Below are positions 11,110 through 20,343 of a stretch of 64,000 nucleotides of DNA, one piece after another. The DNA is from Nocardia arizonensis (lineage in GTDB: Bacteria; Actinomycetota; Actinomycetes; Mycobacteriales; Mycobacteriaceae): positions 62,001-126,000 of the forward strand of contig NZ_LGYZ01000065.1 in the NCBI RefSeq assembly GCF_001310275.1, in the 5' to 3' direction. Both the position numbers and the translations under genes were made by a program. A model generated the notes under the pieces. It was not told the origin of the DNA. It worked only from the letters and a program-made list of their open reading frames with translations, and searched no databases. Numbering within the stretch: position 1 is the stretch's first letter; each line of letters begins with the position of its first letter.

Positions 11110-11600
11110 CGCCGTCGCTTCTTCGGGGGCGGCGGCGGTTGCTCCTCGGGCCGGGAGCGCCCGCCCATTCCGGTGACCCGCCCGAGTATCGACGCTCCCG
11201 GCAGCCGTGACATCGCGCCGAGGACGTCCTCGCCCAGCGAGATCATCGCCTCGAGGCGCGGCAGCAGCCGATCGTAGGCGGCGAAGGCCGGATCGGCGAG
11301 GGCCAACGTGCGGTCGAGGCGATCGAGGGTCGAGTTGAGCCGGTCGACGGCGGCCGAGAGGTTCTCGATGAGGTCGGGCAACTGCGTGGCCAGCTGCGCC
11401 GAGGCGGGCGGCAGCCGGACCGCGGCCTCGAAGGCGTGACCAGCGGTGAGTTGGGCCGATTCCAGCGCCTGGCCTGCCGCCGCCTGCGCGGCCTCGACCG
11501 CGGCTTGCGCGGCGGCGAGGATTTCGGCCGTGCCGGGTACCCGTGAATGCGGCGGTTTCGGGCTCGAAGACCCTCCTGCCTGCCCTTTCGGGGTGGTCAT
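11106..11600 (-). CDS. Ala-rich helical hypothetical protein
   Basis: 164 aa from ATG 11600. Residues 25-75 are an Ala/Gln-rich helix (AAQAAVEAAQAAAGQ), followed by a Leu/Asp heptad stretch (LIENLSAAVDRLNSTLDRLDRTL) that should form a coiled coil, and a basic/proline tail (PPPPPKKRRR). There is no signal peptide or transmembrane helix. It is reminiscent of short actinobacterial cell-envelope or chromosome-associated helical proteins, but no family is assigned. Its 3' end overlaps pabAB by 4 bases. Confidence 0.6.
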
Positions 11601-11728
11601 GTGCACCACTGTGCCGGACCAGCGGCCCGAAGCACGGGATATCCGGCCACCGGATCCTGTGTCGCGCCATCTGGCCGGTCGGCCGGGCCGCTCGGCGTGT
11701 CGGAGGGGCGTGGCACTATTCGAGCACG

Positions 11729-13528
11729 ATGAGAATGAGCAAGGGCGCCAATACAGCGGTACCGACATCGCTTCTAGCCGTGGTTGTTTCATGGCGATCC
11801 GACCACGCCGTCGATGCGCACGCGCTGTTGCTGACCGAGTCGGGCCGGGTGCGCTCTGACCGCGATCTGGTCTTCTTCAACGCACCCCGACACATATCCC
11901 AGGCGGTGACGCTGGATCAGGAGCCACAGCCCGGCACCGCGCGGCTGAGCGTGTCGCTGCCGCGCACCGAATCGGAGGTGCGGCGGATCGTGGTGAGCGG
12001 ATCGCTGGACGAGGGCACCTTCGGCGATGTCGCCGATCTCACGGTGACCGTGCACGACGCGAGCGGTCCGGTCGCCGGATTCGACCTCGGTGACTGTGAT
12101 CCGGTCGACGCCATGATGTTCGGCGAGTTCTACCGCCGTGACGGTCTGTGGCGGTTCCGCGCCATCGGACAGGGGTGGAGCTCCGGTCTGGCCGGTCTGG
12201 TCACCGAATTCGGTGTGCGCGTCGACGAGCCGCCGAACCGGTCCGTACGCGCGTCGAATCCCTTCGCTCGGCCCGGACGGACGAATTCCCATACGCTGGC
12301 GCGCCTGGCTCCCCCGGGTCCCGAAATGGCTGCCGTACTGACGAATTTGACCACCGCGCCGGATATTCCGGCCGAGTCCGCGCCGACCTCGCAGGGCTCC
12401 CCGACGAGCCGACCGGTCGATCTCACCCGGCGCGCCGAACTGCCCGCCCTCCCGCCGCCACCGCCGGACCCGCAGCGGGCCGACTGGTATCTCGATCCGC
12501 ACGACCCCGCCCGGATGCGCTGGTGGGACGGCTCGGAATGGACCTCGGAGACCTACCGTCGCGCACCCGCGCACGCCCGCGAATGCGACCGATGCGGATA
12601 CGCCAAGCGCCGCAGACTCTTCGGCGGCACGGCAGAATGCCGCACCTGCGCCGAGCGCGCCGAGGAATTTCTCACCCACTGGCACGGCCGCGCCGCCCGG
12701 GTACTGGCGAGCGCCGGTCCGCACGGACCCGACTGGGAAGCGCTGTGGGCGGCGCTGCGCTATCAGCGCGTGGACGAGGCCGCGGGACGGCGGTCGCTGC
12801 GCGATATCGGACTGGCACACGTGGAGCGGTTGGCGACCTTCGCCTTCGCCGACGGGGAGATCGCGCAGGAGGAATACGACGCCTTCGAGCGCGCCGTCGC
12901 GGAATTGTGGCTGAACGGCCCGCTGGTCGAGGAGCTACGCGGGCACATGCGGCGCGGGCGCACCCTGTCGCGCCTGCGGGAAGGCGCGCTGCCGCTGCTG
13001 CGCACGCCGGACCTGCATTTGGACCCGGAGGAGCGCGTCCATTTGGACCTGCCTGCCACCCATATCCGCCATCTCGCCCGCGGGCCCAGACTCACCGGAG
13101 GCCGTCTCATCGCCAGCAACAAGAAGCTGCGTTTCGTCGGCGCGGGCGCGGGAACCGAACTGCCTTGGAATCGAGTGGTTTCCGTGCGGGTCGACCAGGG
13201 CGCGGTGGTGATCGCGGCGACCTCGGCGCGCGGCGGCGCCACCTTCACCGTCGATGACCCCGACTATGTGGCCGCCGCGCTCGAGGGCGCGCTGCGAGTG
13301 GCCAAGCGATTGGTCCTCACCCCGGGCCAGCGGGATTCGCGCAGCATCCCGCAGGAGGTGAAGGCCGAGGTGTGGCAGCGCGACGGCGGCCGCTGCGTCG
13401 AATGCGGAAGCGGCCACTATCTGGAGTTCGACCACGTCATCCCGCTCAGCCGCGGCGGCGCGACCAGCAGTTCCAACCTCCAGATCCTGTGCCGCGCCTG
13501 CAATCGCGCCAAGGGGGCGCGCATCTGA
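11729..13528 (+). CDS. TerD-DUF2510-zinc ribbon-HNH endonuclease fusion
   Basis: 599 aa. Domains in order: TerD-like calcium-binding fold (about 1-170, ending RAIGQGWSSGLAGLVTEFGV), a Pro-rich linker, DUF2510 (about 250-280, WYLDPHDPARMRWWDGSEW), a four-Cys zinc ribbon (about 288-310, CDRCGY ... CRTC), a helical segment, a PH-like beta domain (about 445-530), and a C-terminal HNH nuclease (about 545-599) with CVEC, the DHVIPLSRGG core and CRACN. TerD proteins belong to tellurite/stress systems linked to phage defence. Fusion to a nuclease suggests a stress-triggered DNA-targeting effector; this role is inferred. A second TerD protein lies at 16756-18000. Confidence 0.85.
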   Translation: MRMSKGANTAVPTSLLAVVVSWRSDHAVDAHALLLTESGRVRSDRDLVFFNAPRHISQAVTLDQEPQPGTARLSVSLPRTESEVRRIVVSGSLDEGTFGDVADLTVTVHDASGPVAGFDLGDCDPVDAMMFGEFYRRDGLWRFRAIGQGWSSGLAGLVTEFGVRVDEPPNRSVRASNPFARPGRTNSHTLARLAPPGPEMAAVLTNLTTAPDIPAESAPTSQGSPTSRPVDLTRRAELPALPPPPPDPQRADWYLDPHDPARMRWWDGSEWTSETYRRAPAHARECDRCGYAKRRRLFGGTAECRTCAERAEEFLTHWHGRAARVLASAGPHGPDWEALWAALRYQRVDEAAGRRSLRDIGLAHVERLATFAFADGEIAQEEYDAFERAVAELWLNGPLVEELRGHMRRGRTLSRLREGALPLLRTPDLHLDPEERVHLDLPATHIRHLARGPRLTGGRLIASNKKLRFVGAGAGTELPWNRVVSVRVDQGAVVIAATSARGGATFTVDDPDYVAAALEGALRVAKRLVLTPGQRDSRSIPQEVKAEVWQRDGGRCVECGSGHYLEFDHVIPLSRGGATSSSNLQILCRACNRAKGARI

Positions 13529-13612
13529 GCGGGCCGTTCCGCGCGCCCCCGGACGCCCGGACGAGCCCGTGCGCGCGCAGGAGGAGGACGCGCAGGTGAT
13601 CGCGCACCGGAT

Positions 13613-14350
13613 TCAGTCGCCGACCAGTCCGGCGGTACGGCCCAGATCGGCCAGCATGGCGTCGAACAGGATCTCAGGATTCGACAGCGGGATCGGATAG
13701 TTGCCGAACACCTCGAGGGTCACGTGCCCGTAGAGGCGGGCCCATATCTGGATCATCAGATAGGTCACGCCGAGATCCAGTTTCTCGGCCGGGAATTTCT
13801 GCCCGGACTCCGACAGCGCCGCGAGCAGTTCGGTCTGGAACAGCACCAGGTCCTCGCGCAGGTCTGCGGGGATGACATCGGTCGGCGGGGTCACGATGTC
13901 GTAGGTCGCCAGCAGGCGGCCCGCCGCGGCCAGGAACACCCGGCCGAACGGTTCGTCGAATCGGCGCGGCACGGGCGCGCCGTCGGTGCCGGTCGAGGCG
14001 AAGACCAGGGTGAATTCCCGGGTGTGCGCCAGCGCCCAGCGTCGGAACCCGCGGCAGATCGCGAAGAATTGGATCACGCCGTCGTCGGGCAGCGTCGCGA
14101 TCTCAGCGGTCAGTTCCGCGGCCAGATCCGCGCAGAATTCCTGCCGCAGGCGCTCGAGCAGATCCTCGCGCGACCGGTAGTAGCGATACAGCGCGGGCGC
14201 GGTGATGCCGAGCGCGCGGGCGATCGCGCGCAGTGTGAGCGCGTCGGGACCGAATTCGCTCAGCAGTTCCCGGGCGACGCGGCGGATGTCGACATCGGTG
14301 ACGACCGGAGCGCGGCCCCTTGGTTTCGGCTGCCCGTCGGTCCTGTCCAC
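13613..14350 (-). CDS. TetR-family transcriptional regulator
   Basis: 245 aa. The N-terminal HTH is clear (about residues 18-65: LTLRAIARALGITAPALYRYYRSREDLL in the recognition region). The C-terminal ligand domain resembles the WHG/TetR_C type. It lies 37 bases downstream of the CYP125-like gene on the same strand, so the two probably form an operon and the regulator may control that P450, with a sterol or fatty-acyl ligand. The ligand is unknown. Confidence 0.88.
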   Translation of the reverse strand: MDRTDGQPKPRGRAPVVTDVDIRRVARELLSEFGPDALTLRAIARALGITAPALYRYYRSREDLLERLRQEFCADLAAELTAEIATLPDDGVIQFFAICRGFRRWALAHTREFTLVFASTGTDGAPVPRRFDEPFGRVFLAAAGRLLATYDIVTPPTDVIPADLREDLVLFQTELLAALSESGQKFPAEKLDLGVTYLMIQIWARLYGHVTLEVFGNYPIPLSNPEILFDAMLADLGRTAGLVGD

Positions 14351-14387
14351 ATCGCCGCCTCCCTGTCGCCCGATAGGGCGCTCTCGA

Positions 14388-15617
14388 TCAAGCGTATTCG
14401 ACCTCCCAGCGCTTGATCCCGTTCAGCCAGCCCGACCGCAGCCGAACCGGATCGGCGACCTGCCGCAGATTCGGCATGGCATCGGCGATGGCGTTGAACA
14501 TCAGATCGATCTGCAACCTGGCCAGATTCGCGCCGACGCAATAGTGGGTTCCGGTGCCGCCGAAGCCGACGTGCGGATTCGGGTTGCGCAGCACGTCGAA
14601 GGTGTACGGATCCTCGAAGCCGTCCTCGTCGAAATTGGCGGAGCTGTAGAACAATCCGACCCGTTGCCCCGCGGCGATCTCCTGGCCGCCGACCACGGTG
14701 TCCGCGGTGGCCGTGCGTTGGAACGCGGTGACCGGGGTGGCCCACCGCACGATCTCGTCGGGCGCGGTGCGCGGCCGCTGCTCCTTGTACAACTCCCACT
14801 GCTCGGGGTTGTCGACGAACGCCTTCATGCCGTGGGTAATCGAGTTGCGGGTGGTTTCGTTGCCCGCCACCGACAGCAGGATCACGAAGAAGGCGAATTC
14901 GTCCGAGCCGAGCTGTTCGCCGTTGATATCGGCATTGATGAGCTGGGTGACGATGTCCTCGGCCGGGCACGCGCGCCGTTGTTCGGCCATATTCCACGCG
15001 TATCCCATGACCTCGGCGGTGGCGGCGTGATGGTCGCCGCCGAATTCGGGATCGTCGTAGGAGATCATCTGGTTGGTCCAGTCGAACAGTTTCTTGCGAT
15101 CGTCCTGGGGCACGCCGATGAGTTCGGCGATGGCCTGGAGCGGCAATTCGCAGGCGACCTGTTCCACGAAATCGCCGCGACCCTCCTGCTTGGCCTCGTG
15201 CACGATCCGCGCGGCGCGTTCGGTGAGCGCGGCCCGCAGATTCTCCACCGCGCGCGGGGTGAAGCCCTTGGAGATGATGCGCCGGACCTTGGTGTGCTGC
15301 GGCGGGTCGAGATTCAGCAGCAGCATGGAGCCGAGCATGTCTATCTCGTCGCGGGTGGTTGCCTCGTCGAACCGGATGATGGCGGTGTTGCGCTGGGAGG
15401 AGAACACGTCGGGGTTCTTGGAGATCTCCTTGATGTCGGCGAGCTTGGAGATCACCCAGTAGCCGCCGTCGTCGAATCCGCCCGCGCGGCCGGACTGCGC
15501 GCACCACCACACGGGGGCGGTTCGGCGCAGTTCGGCGAATTCGCGAACAGGCAGGCGGGCGGCGAGCAGGTCGGGGTCGGTGAAGTCGAATCCGGCGGGA
15601 ATCGAGGTAAGGGTCAC
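14388..15617 (-). CDS. Cytochrome P450, CYP125-like steroid C26-monooxygenase
   Basis: 409 aa from GTG 15617, set by AGGAG 6 bases upstream. The I-helix motif AGNETTRNS, the ExxR motif (DEIVRWATPVTAFQRT) and the haem-binding loop FGGTGTHYCVGANLAR are intact. The N-terminal IPAGFDFTDPDL and many blocks match mycobacterial CYP125, which hydroxylates the cholesterol side chain at C26/27. It is cytoplasmic and needs ferredoxin partners not in this window. A near-match to the KstR motif lies upstream, consistent with CYP125 regulation elsewhere. CYP142-like activity is an alternative. Confidence 0.88.
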   Translation of the reverse strand: MTLTSIPAGFDFTDPDLLAARLPVREFAELRRTAPVWWCAQSGRAGGFDDGGYWVISKLADIKEISKNPDVFSSQRNTAIIRFDEATTRDEIDMLGSMLLLNLDPPQHTKVRRIISKGFTPRAVENLRAALTERAARIVHEAKQEGRGDFVEQVACELPLQAIAELIGVPQDDRKKLFDWTNQMISYDDPEFGGDHHAATAEVMGYAWNMAEQRRACPAEDIVTQLINADINGEQLGSDEFAFFVILLSVAGNETTRNSITHGMKAFVDNPEQWELYKEQRPRTAPDEIVRWATPVTAFQRTATADTVVGGQEIAAGQRVGLFYSSANFDEDGFEDPYTFDVLRNPNPHVGFGGTGTHYCVGANLARLQIDLMFNAIADAMPNLRQVADPVRLRSGWLNGIKRWEVEYA

Positions 15618-15948
15618 GGCTGTCTCCTTGGTCTGGGCGGCGGACCACCTGGCGCGGTCCAGTCCGTCTGCCGAACACCGCGTCGGATCGCATCCAAGGA
15701 GATGGAACCACAGAACCGAGGTTCGTGAACAGTGTTTAGTAAAACCTGTTAACTTTCTTTGGCGCACAGCCTCTGCAAGGCGGTAGCCATCAGCTATCGG
15801 TTACGGAAGTCGTCGCCCGGCGGCCCGGACGCGAGCGCGCGGTCCCGATCGATACGGAACGCGGCTCGACCACTCGGAGAGTACGGCGACAACCCGTCCT
15901 ATCGACGGTTGCGCGCGGAAGTCGTGCCCGCGAGCGGGAACCCGCCGA
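15618..15948. other. Intergenic region, CYP125-like promoter side
   Basis: 331 bases lie between the P450 start and the next minus-strand gene stop. The part nearest the P450 should hold its promoter and a KstR-like site (15740-15753). The rest shows no recognisable gene, RNA or repeat. Confidence 0.5.
15740..15753. promoter_or_regulatory. Near-match KstR-like operator upstream of CYP125-like gene
   Basis: TAAAACCTGTTAAC fits TNNAACNNGTTNNA at every fixed position but the last (C for A). It sits about 125 bases upstream of the P450 start. CYP125 genes are KstR-regulated in mycobacteria and rhodococci, which supports the call despite the mismatch. Confidence 0.4.
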
Positions 15949-16242
15949 TCAGGCGCCGATCACGGCGTTCATGATGGTGCCGGCGCTCGTCGCGACGACA
16001 CCGCCGATCATCGCACCAGCGACCATCTTCGGCGATTCGAGCCCGCTCCCCTGCCACTTCTCCCAGGCGAACTTGCCGCCCGCGTAGATGATGGCCACGA
16101 TGCCCGACAGCATGGCGAACCAGGTCGCGTACCGAACGAATTGCATGATCTTGTCCGACAGCGGCGGCGCCTCCGGCGTCGGATTCCCCAACTGCGCCAG
16201 CGTCGCGACGGAATCGCCGATCGAAGTCAGCACGATACTCAA
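15949..16242 (-). CDS. Small two-helix membrane protein, paralogue A
   Basis: 97 aa from a TTG start, chosen because a perfect AGGAGG lies 8 bases upstream (16251-16256 on the complementary strand). Two hydrophobic helices (YATWFAMLSGIVAIIYAGG and MVAGAMIGGVVATSAGTI) flank a short WEKWQGSGLESPK loop. Size and topology recall VirB2/TrbC pilin-like proteins, but no pilus genes are nearby. A plus-strand paralogue at 16465-16755 is about three-quarters identical over 80 residues. Function unknown. Confidence 0.7.
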   Translation of the reverse strand: MSIVLTSIGDSVATLAQLGNPTPEAPPLSDKIMQFVRYATWFAMLSGIVAIIYAGGKFAWEKWQGSGLESPKMVAGAMIGGVVATSAGTIMNAVIGA

Positions 16243-16464
16243 CGCCAGATCCTCCTGTGCCCGCGAGGGCCGAAAACAACTCGGGTACCGCCACATCGGG
16301 CGAGGCGCCGCCGGGCGGAAACACCGGCCACGGCGACCGGACCCTCGACCGCCGCGCGAATCCATCATCCCGAGCGCGCGGGACTCACGCAACCAGGTGA
16401 CTGCGTCACACCCCGGAAACCGATACCATTCTCGGTGGATGTCCCATACCCCGCCCGAGTCAGA

Positions 16465-16755
16465 ATGAGCAGCACGCCAATGATACTGGTCACCACATAC
16501 GACGTTCTGGCACAGATCGGCAACCCGTCTCCCGAGGCGCCGCCGATCTCCGACAAGTTCCTCCAATTGGTCCGTTACCTGACATGGTTCGTGCTGTTGT
16601 CGGGCATCTGCGGAATCATCTACGCGGGTGGCAAGTTCGCGTGGGAGAAGTGGTCCGGCGGCGGCCTCGAGTCCCCGAAGATGGTCGCGGGCGCGATGAT
16701 CGGCGGCGTGGTCGCCACCAGCGCCGGCACCATCATGAACGCCGTGATCGGCTGA
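16465..16755 (+). CDS. Small two-helix membrane protein, paralogue B
   Basis: 96 aa from ATG 16465 (ATG 16480 is an alternative; neither has a strong ribosome-binding site). From QIGNPSPEAPP onward it aligns with the divergent paralogue on the other strand: helix 1 (YLTWFVLLSGICGIIYAGG), loop WEKWSGGGLESPK, and a nearly identical helix 2. The N-terminal 15 residues differ. Its stop codon abuts the stop of the convergent TerD-vWA gene (TGATCA). Function unknown. Confidence 0.7.
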   Translation: MSSTPMILVTTYDVLAQIGNPSPEAPPISDKFLQLVRYLTWFVLLSGICGIIYAGGKFAWEKWSGGGLESPKMVAGAMIGGVVATSAGTIMNAVIG

Positions 16756-18000
16756 TCAGGCGATAATTGCCGCGGCCCGGGCGGCACGCAGCCAGTCCGG
16801 GAACTCACCGAGCAGGCGGGCATACAGTTCAGCGTCGTCTACAACGTCGATATCGTCGAGGGCGAAGAATCCGGCATTGTCGACAACGCGCCCGTCCAAC
16901 TCGTCGAGCGTGCGCAGCACGCCGTAATTCGCGCGCCCCAAACCGACGAACTGCCAGAACGCGGGCAACCGGGACGCTTCCCGCATCAATTCGGCTATCT
17001 CGCGTTTCTTGGCGAACCCACCGTCGGTGAAGAACAGCACGAGCGTCGGTCGGCCGCCCACTCCGAGGCCGTCGATGATGTCGCGCATGATGGGCAACTC
17101 GTCATTGCGCGCGCCGATGCCGTCGTAGTCGAACCCCTCGTGCGTCCCGGACAGATGCAGGAAGGTTCGCGACCACTGCTCACCGTGCGCGACTTCGATA
17201 TCCGGGAGTTTCAGAAACGACCGCGCGTACAAGTACGCCTCGAGCGTGCCGTCGTCGTCGAGCTGGGTGGCGATCGGGATCACGCGCTCGACCACCCGGT
17301 GCACGACCTTCTTGCCGTAGAGCCGCTGCATACTGCCGGTCTTGTCGATCACCAGCAGCACTCGCGCGCGAATCCCCCACGCCGACTTGCCGATCAGCAC
17401 CTTGGCGACCTCGCGTTTGCGCAGGTCGAGCCGGGTGCGTTTCTCCATCGACAGCGTGGCCTCCCCCGGCACGGTCCGCACCGGCGGTTCCGGTTCGGTC
17501 GCGGCGGGTTCACCGTCGTCCACACTCACTCCGTGATCGGTGACCAGCGCCGCGAATCCGCCCGCGTATCCCTGCCCGACCGCCCGCACCTTCCAGTCGG
17601 TCCCGCGCCGGTACAGTTCCAGCGCGATCACCACCGATTCGCCGCCGAGTCCGTCGACGGTGTACTCGTACAGGGCGTTCCCCGCGATATCGGCCACGGT
17701 CGCCACCGGCGGCCGGTACTGCCCGAATGTCGCGCCTTCGGCGTCGAGGGTGACAACCACCCGAACCTGCGCGATTTCGGCGGGCACCGCGGCCAACGAC
17801 ACCGTCAACCGGCCCTCGCGCAATTCCACGCCGGGCGCGGCGGGTTGATTGAAGAAGACGAAATCCGCGTCCGAACGAACCTTCCCGGCCGCGGTGACCA
17901 ACAGGGCCGACACATCCGCGTCGGCCTCGACGCCCACCGACACCGCGACCGCGGCCACCTCCAGCGCCGCGTTCTGCCCCTTCACCAGCGAACCGATCAC
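16756..18000 (-). CDS. TerD-vWA domain protein (TerF-like)
   Basis: 414 aa from GTG 18000, with GGGAGA upstream. Residues 1-170 are a TerD-like domain (VRSDADFVFFNQP, VRAVGQGYAGGFAALVTDHGV). After a Pro/Glu linker, residues 205-410 are a von Willebrand A domain with the MIDAS-like motif VIDKTGSMQ and a later FFTDGG. This is the TerF-type layout of tellurite-resistance/stress systems, thought to act in calcium-dependent surveillance at the membrane. Its TerD domain resembles that of the HNH fusion at 11729-13528. Confidence 0.88.
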   Translation of the reverse strand: MIGSLVKGQNAALEVAAVAVSVGVEADADVSALLVTAAGKVRSDADFVFFNQPAAPGVELREGRLTVSLAAVPAEIAQVRVVVTLDAEGATFGQYRPPVATVADIAGNALYEYTVDGLGGESVVIALELYRRGTDWKVRAVGQGYAGGFAALVTDHGVSVDDGEPAATEPEPPVRTVPGEATLSMEKRTRLDLRKREVAKVLIGKSAWGIRARVLLVIDKTGSMQRLYGKKVVHRVVERVIPIATQLDDDGTLEAYLYARSFLKLPDIEVAHGEQWSRTFLHLSGTHEGFDYDGIGARNDELPIMRDIIDGLGVGGRPTLVLFFTDGGFAKKREIAELMREASRLPAFWQFVGLGRANYGVLRTLDELDGRVVDNAGFFALDDIDVVDDAELYARLLGEFPDWLRAARAAAIIA

Positions 18001-18302
18001 CTGTGTCTCCCGTCCTCGCCGCGCCCAGCCTACGTCAGCGATCGCCCGGCGGCCGTAGCTGGACCCTGGCGACGGCGATATCGCAGCGCGGCAGCGACTT
18101 TCAATTCCGCGGCGATGGATCGCCATCTTCCATAACCTGTCGCCGCGATCGAATCGGTCAGTTGCGATAATCCGATGATTACGGGCGCGAAGTCCGTTTT
18201 CCCGGCGCGCGATCAATTCCGCGACAATGGCTCCCACGCCGTGCCACGCTATGTCCGCAATGCAGTTCTCCGAATACCAGCAGGGGAAGGATTGCGATAC
18301 TC
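18001..18302. other. Intergenic region between divergent genes
   Basis: About 300 bases between the TerD-vWA start and the CocE/NonD hydrolase start. It must hold both promoters. No RNA gene, repeat or convincing operator is seen. Confidence 0.4.
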
Positions 18303-20117
18303 ATGGCACAATACGACTCCACCATCGGCATCACCGCCGAGCAGGTCGCCCGGATATCGACCGGCGGTATGTGGGACGAGCAGGGAGCGGTTCGTCCCGA
18401 GGCGGTGCATTTCGCCACGAATCTGGTGCGGGCGCTGGAAACCCGCAGCGGCAAGGGTTTGGTGCCCGATACCGTGGACGAGCTCGTCGGCCGGGCGCTG
18501 AACGTCGCGATACCGTCGTTCCCGCGCATCGAGACCGCCGAAGGTTACCGACTGTCGGCGCATCTGCTGCGCCAGACCACCGCACGGCCGCGGCCACTGA
18601 TCGTCATACCCGCCGGGTGGACACCGGTCGGTTGGCCACTGTTCGAATACGCCTATCTCACACTGGCGGCCAAGGGCTACCACGTCTTGGCCTACACCCC
18701 GCGCGGTATCGGCTGGACCCGCCTGCCCGAGACGAACCTGCCCTGGTTCGGCACCTCCGAGGGCACCGTCGACGTGGCCGGGCCGCGAGATCGCGAGGAC
18801 GGCTCGCGGGTGCTCACCCACGCCATCGACGCCGTCGCGCCCAGCGGTATCGCCTTCATGGGCGAGTCCTACGGGTCCGGCATCAGTCAGCTGGTGGCGG
18901 CGCACGATCCGCGCGTCGACGTCGTGGTCGCCCTCAGCACCTGGGGAAATCTCGCGACCAGCCTCTACGCCAACGGCACCCGCCATCTCGCGGCCGTCGA
19001 GGGCCTCATCGGACTGACCGGCGGCACCCGCGCGGAGAAGTTCGACGCCGACGCCGAGGAGATCCTGCGGAAGTTCTTCGAAGGCCGCGATATGGACGAT
19101 GTCGTCGCGTGGGGCACGGAGCGCGCGCCCGAGACCTACCTCGACGGTCCCGACGTCCGCGCGATCCCGACGTTCTTCTCCAACACGTGGCACGAGGGAC
19201 TTTTCGCCGTCAACCAGGTCATCCCGACCTTCGAGAAACTGCGCGGCCCCAAACGCCTGAACATGTGGATCGGCGACCACGCCGTGCCCGAGGGCCCCGG
19301 CCTCATCGCGCCGCCGCTGCCCGGCGCGGAACCGAATCTTCCACTGCGAGAAGCCTACGCCTGGCTCGATCACCACCTGCTCGACACGGACAACGGCGTC
19401 GACGCCTGGCCGCAGGTGAGCAATCAGATCATGTTCACCTACGTCACCGAACCCGATGTCGTCACCGGCGAGCACACGATCATCGAACCGGCCCGGCGCG
19501 AGGAACGCGCCACCTGGTCCGAGGTCTGCCTCGAATTCGAGGAATTCGTCCTCACCGAGGAACAGGGCGACGGCGACGGCGTGCTCACCGCCGACACCGT
19601 CTCCGGGTGGCAGCGCCGTTTCACCGTCGGCAAGGAACCCGCGATCGTCGCGATGGACAAGATCATGACAACCGGCCAGCAGGAATGGTCCGGCAATCCG
19701 AAGATCTACCCGACCACCGAGTTCGACCGCAGCCAGGTGCTGATCTGGTCCACCCCGCCGCTGTCTGCTCCCGAAAGCGGCGACACCGCCCGCCGTATCC
19801 GCGGCATTCCGCGCCTGCGCCTGACCATCGCCAGCACCGAACCGACCGCCACCGTGGTCGCCTATCTGCTCGACGTCGCCCCCACCGGCGCGGGCCGCAT
19901 CATCACCCACGAACCTGTCACCCTCCCGGTGGACGAGCCCACCACCTTCGAATGGGAACTCCAGGCCGCCGCCTACGACATGCCCGACGGCCACCGCCTC
20001 ATGCTCGTCCTCGACGGTGCCGACCCGCTCTACTCCACCGCCAACCGCGTCGACACCACCATCACCATCACCGCCCCGCCCGGCATCCCCTCCCGCCTCC
20101 AACTACCCCTCGGCTGA
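18303..20117 (+). CDS. CocE/NonD family hydrolase
   Basis: 604 aa. The alpha/beta hydrolase core (about residues 70-330) has the nucleophile elbow GESYGSG with Ser189 and the oxyanion segment VIPAGWTPVG. A helical cap lies between, and the C-terminal 200 residues form the beta-jelly-roll typical of X-Pro dipeptidyl peptidase (PF08530). The family includes cocaine esterase and peptidases; acyl ester or peptide substrates are likely. There is no signal peptide. It stands alone between divergent TerD-vWA and convergent MBL genes. Confidence 0.88.
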   Translation: MAQYDSTIGITAEQVARISTGGMWDEQGAVRPEAVHFATNLVRALETRSGKGLVPDTVDELVGRALNVAIPSFPRIETAEGYRLSAHLLRQTTARPRPLIVIPAGWTPVGWPLFEYAYLTLAAKGYHVLAYTPRGIGWTRLPETNLPWFGTSEGTVDVAGPRDREDGSRVLTHAIDAVAPSGIAFMGESYGSGISQLVAAHDPRVDVVVALSTWGNLATSLYANGTRHLAAVEGLIGLTGGTRAEKFDADAEEILRKFFEGRDMDDVVAWGTERAPETYLDGPDVRAIPTFFSNTWHEGLFAVNQVIPTFEKLRGPKRLNMWIGDHAVPEGPGLIAPPLPGAEPNLPLREAYAWLDHHLLDTDNGVDAWPQVSNQIMFTYVTEPDVVTGEHTIIEPARREERATWSEVCLEFEEFVLTEEQGDGDGVLTADTVSGWQRRFTVGKEPAIVAMDKIMTTGQQEWSGNPKIYPTTEFDRSQVLIWSTPPLSAPESGDTARRIRGIPRLRLTIASTEPTATVVAYLLDVAPTGAGRIITHEPVTLPVDEPTTFEWELQAAAYDMPDGHRLMLVLDGADPLYSTANRVDTTITITAPPGIPSRLQLPLG

Positions 20118-20343
20118 CCTCGTCGCGGCCCGGCCACCGGCCGGGCCGCGACCTTCGAACCATCCGAGGCCACCGGGATACCGCACTCGCGCAAATGCGT
20201 TAGCCGACTACGCCGGCCCGGTTCCGCACCGCGCGGGAACACTCGACGTGGAACGCTTCGGGCGCCCCGGCATCGGCCCAACTGTTTCGCCGCCGCCCAC
20301 AACCGGGACCACGGCGCACACGGAGTGCCGCGACGACTACCGA

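Noticed and set aside
15729..15742. Second KstR-like site next to the one at 15740
   Set aside because: TGAACAGTGTTTAG lacks the AAC and GTT blocks at the right spacing, so it does not match.
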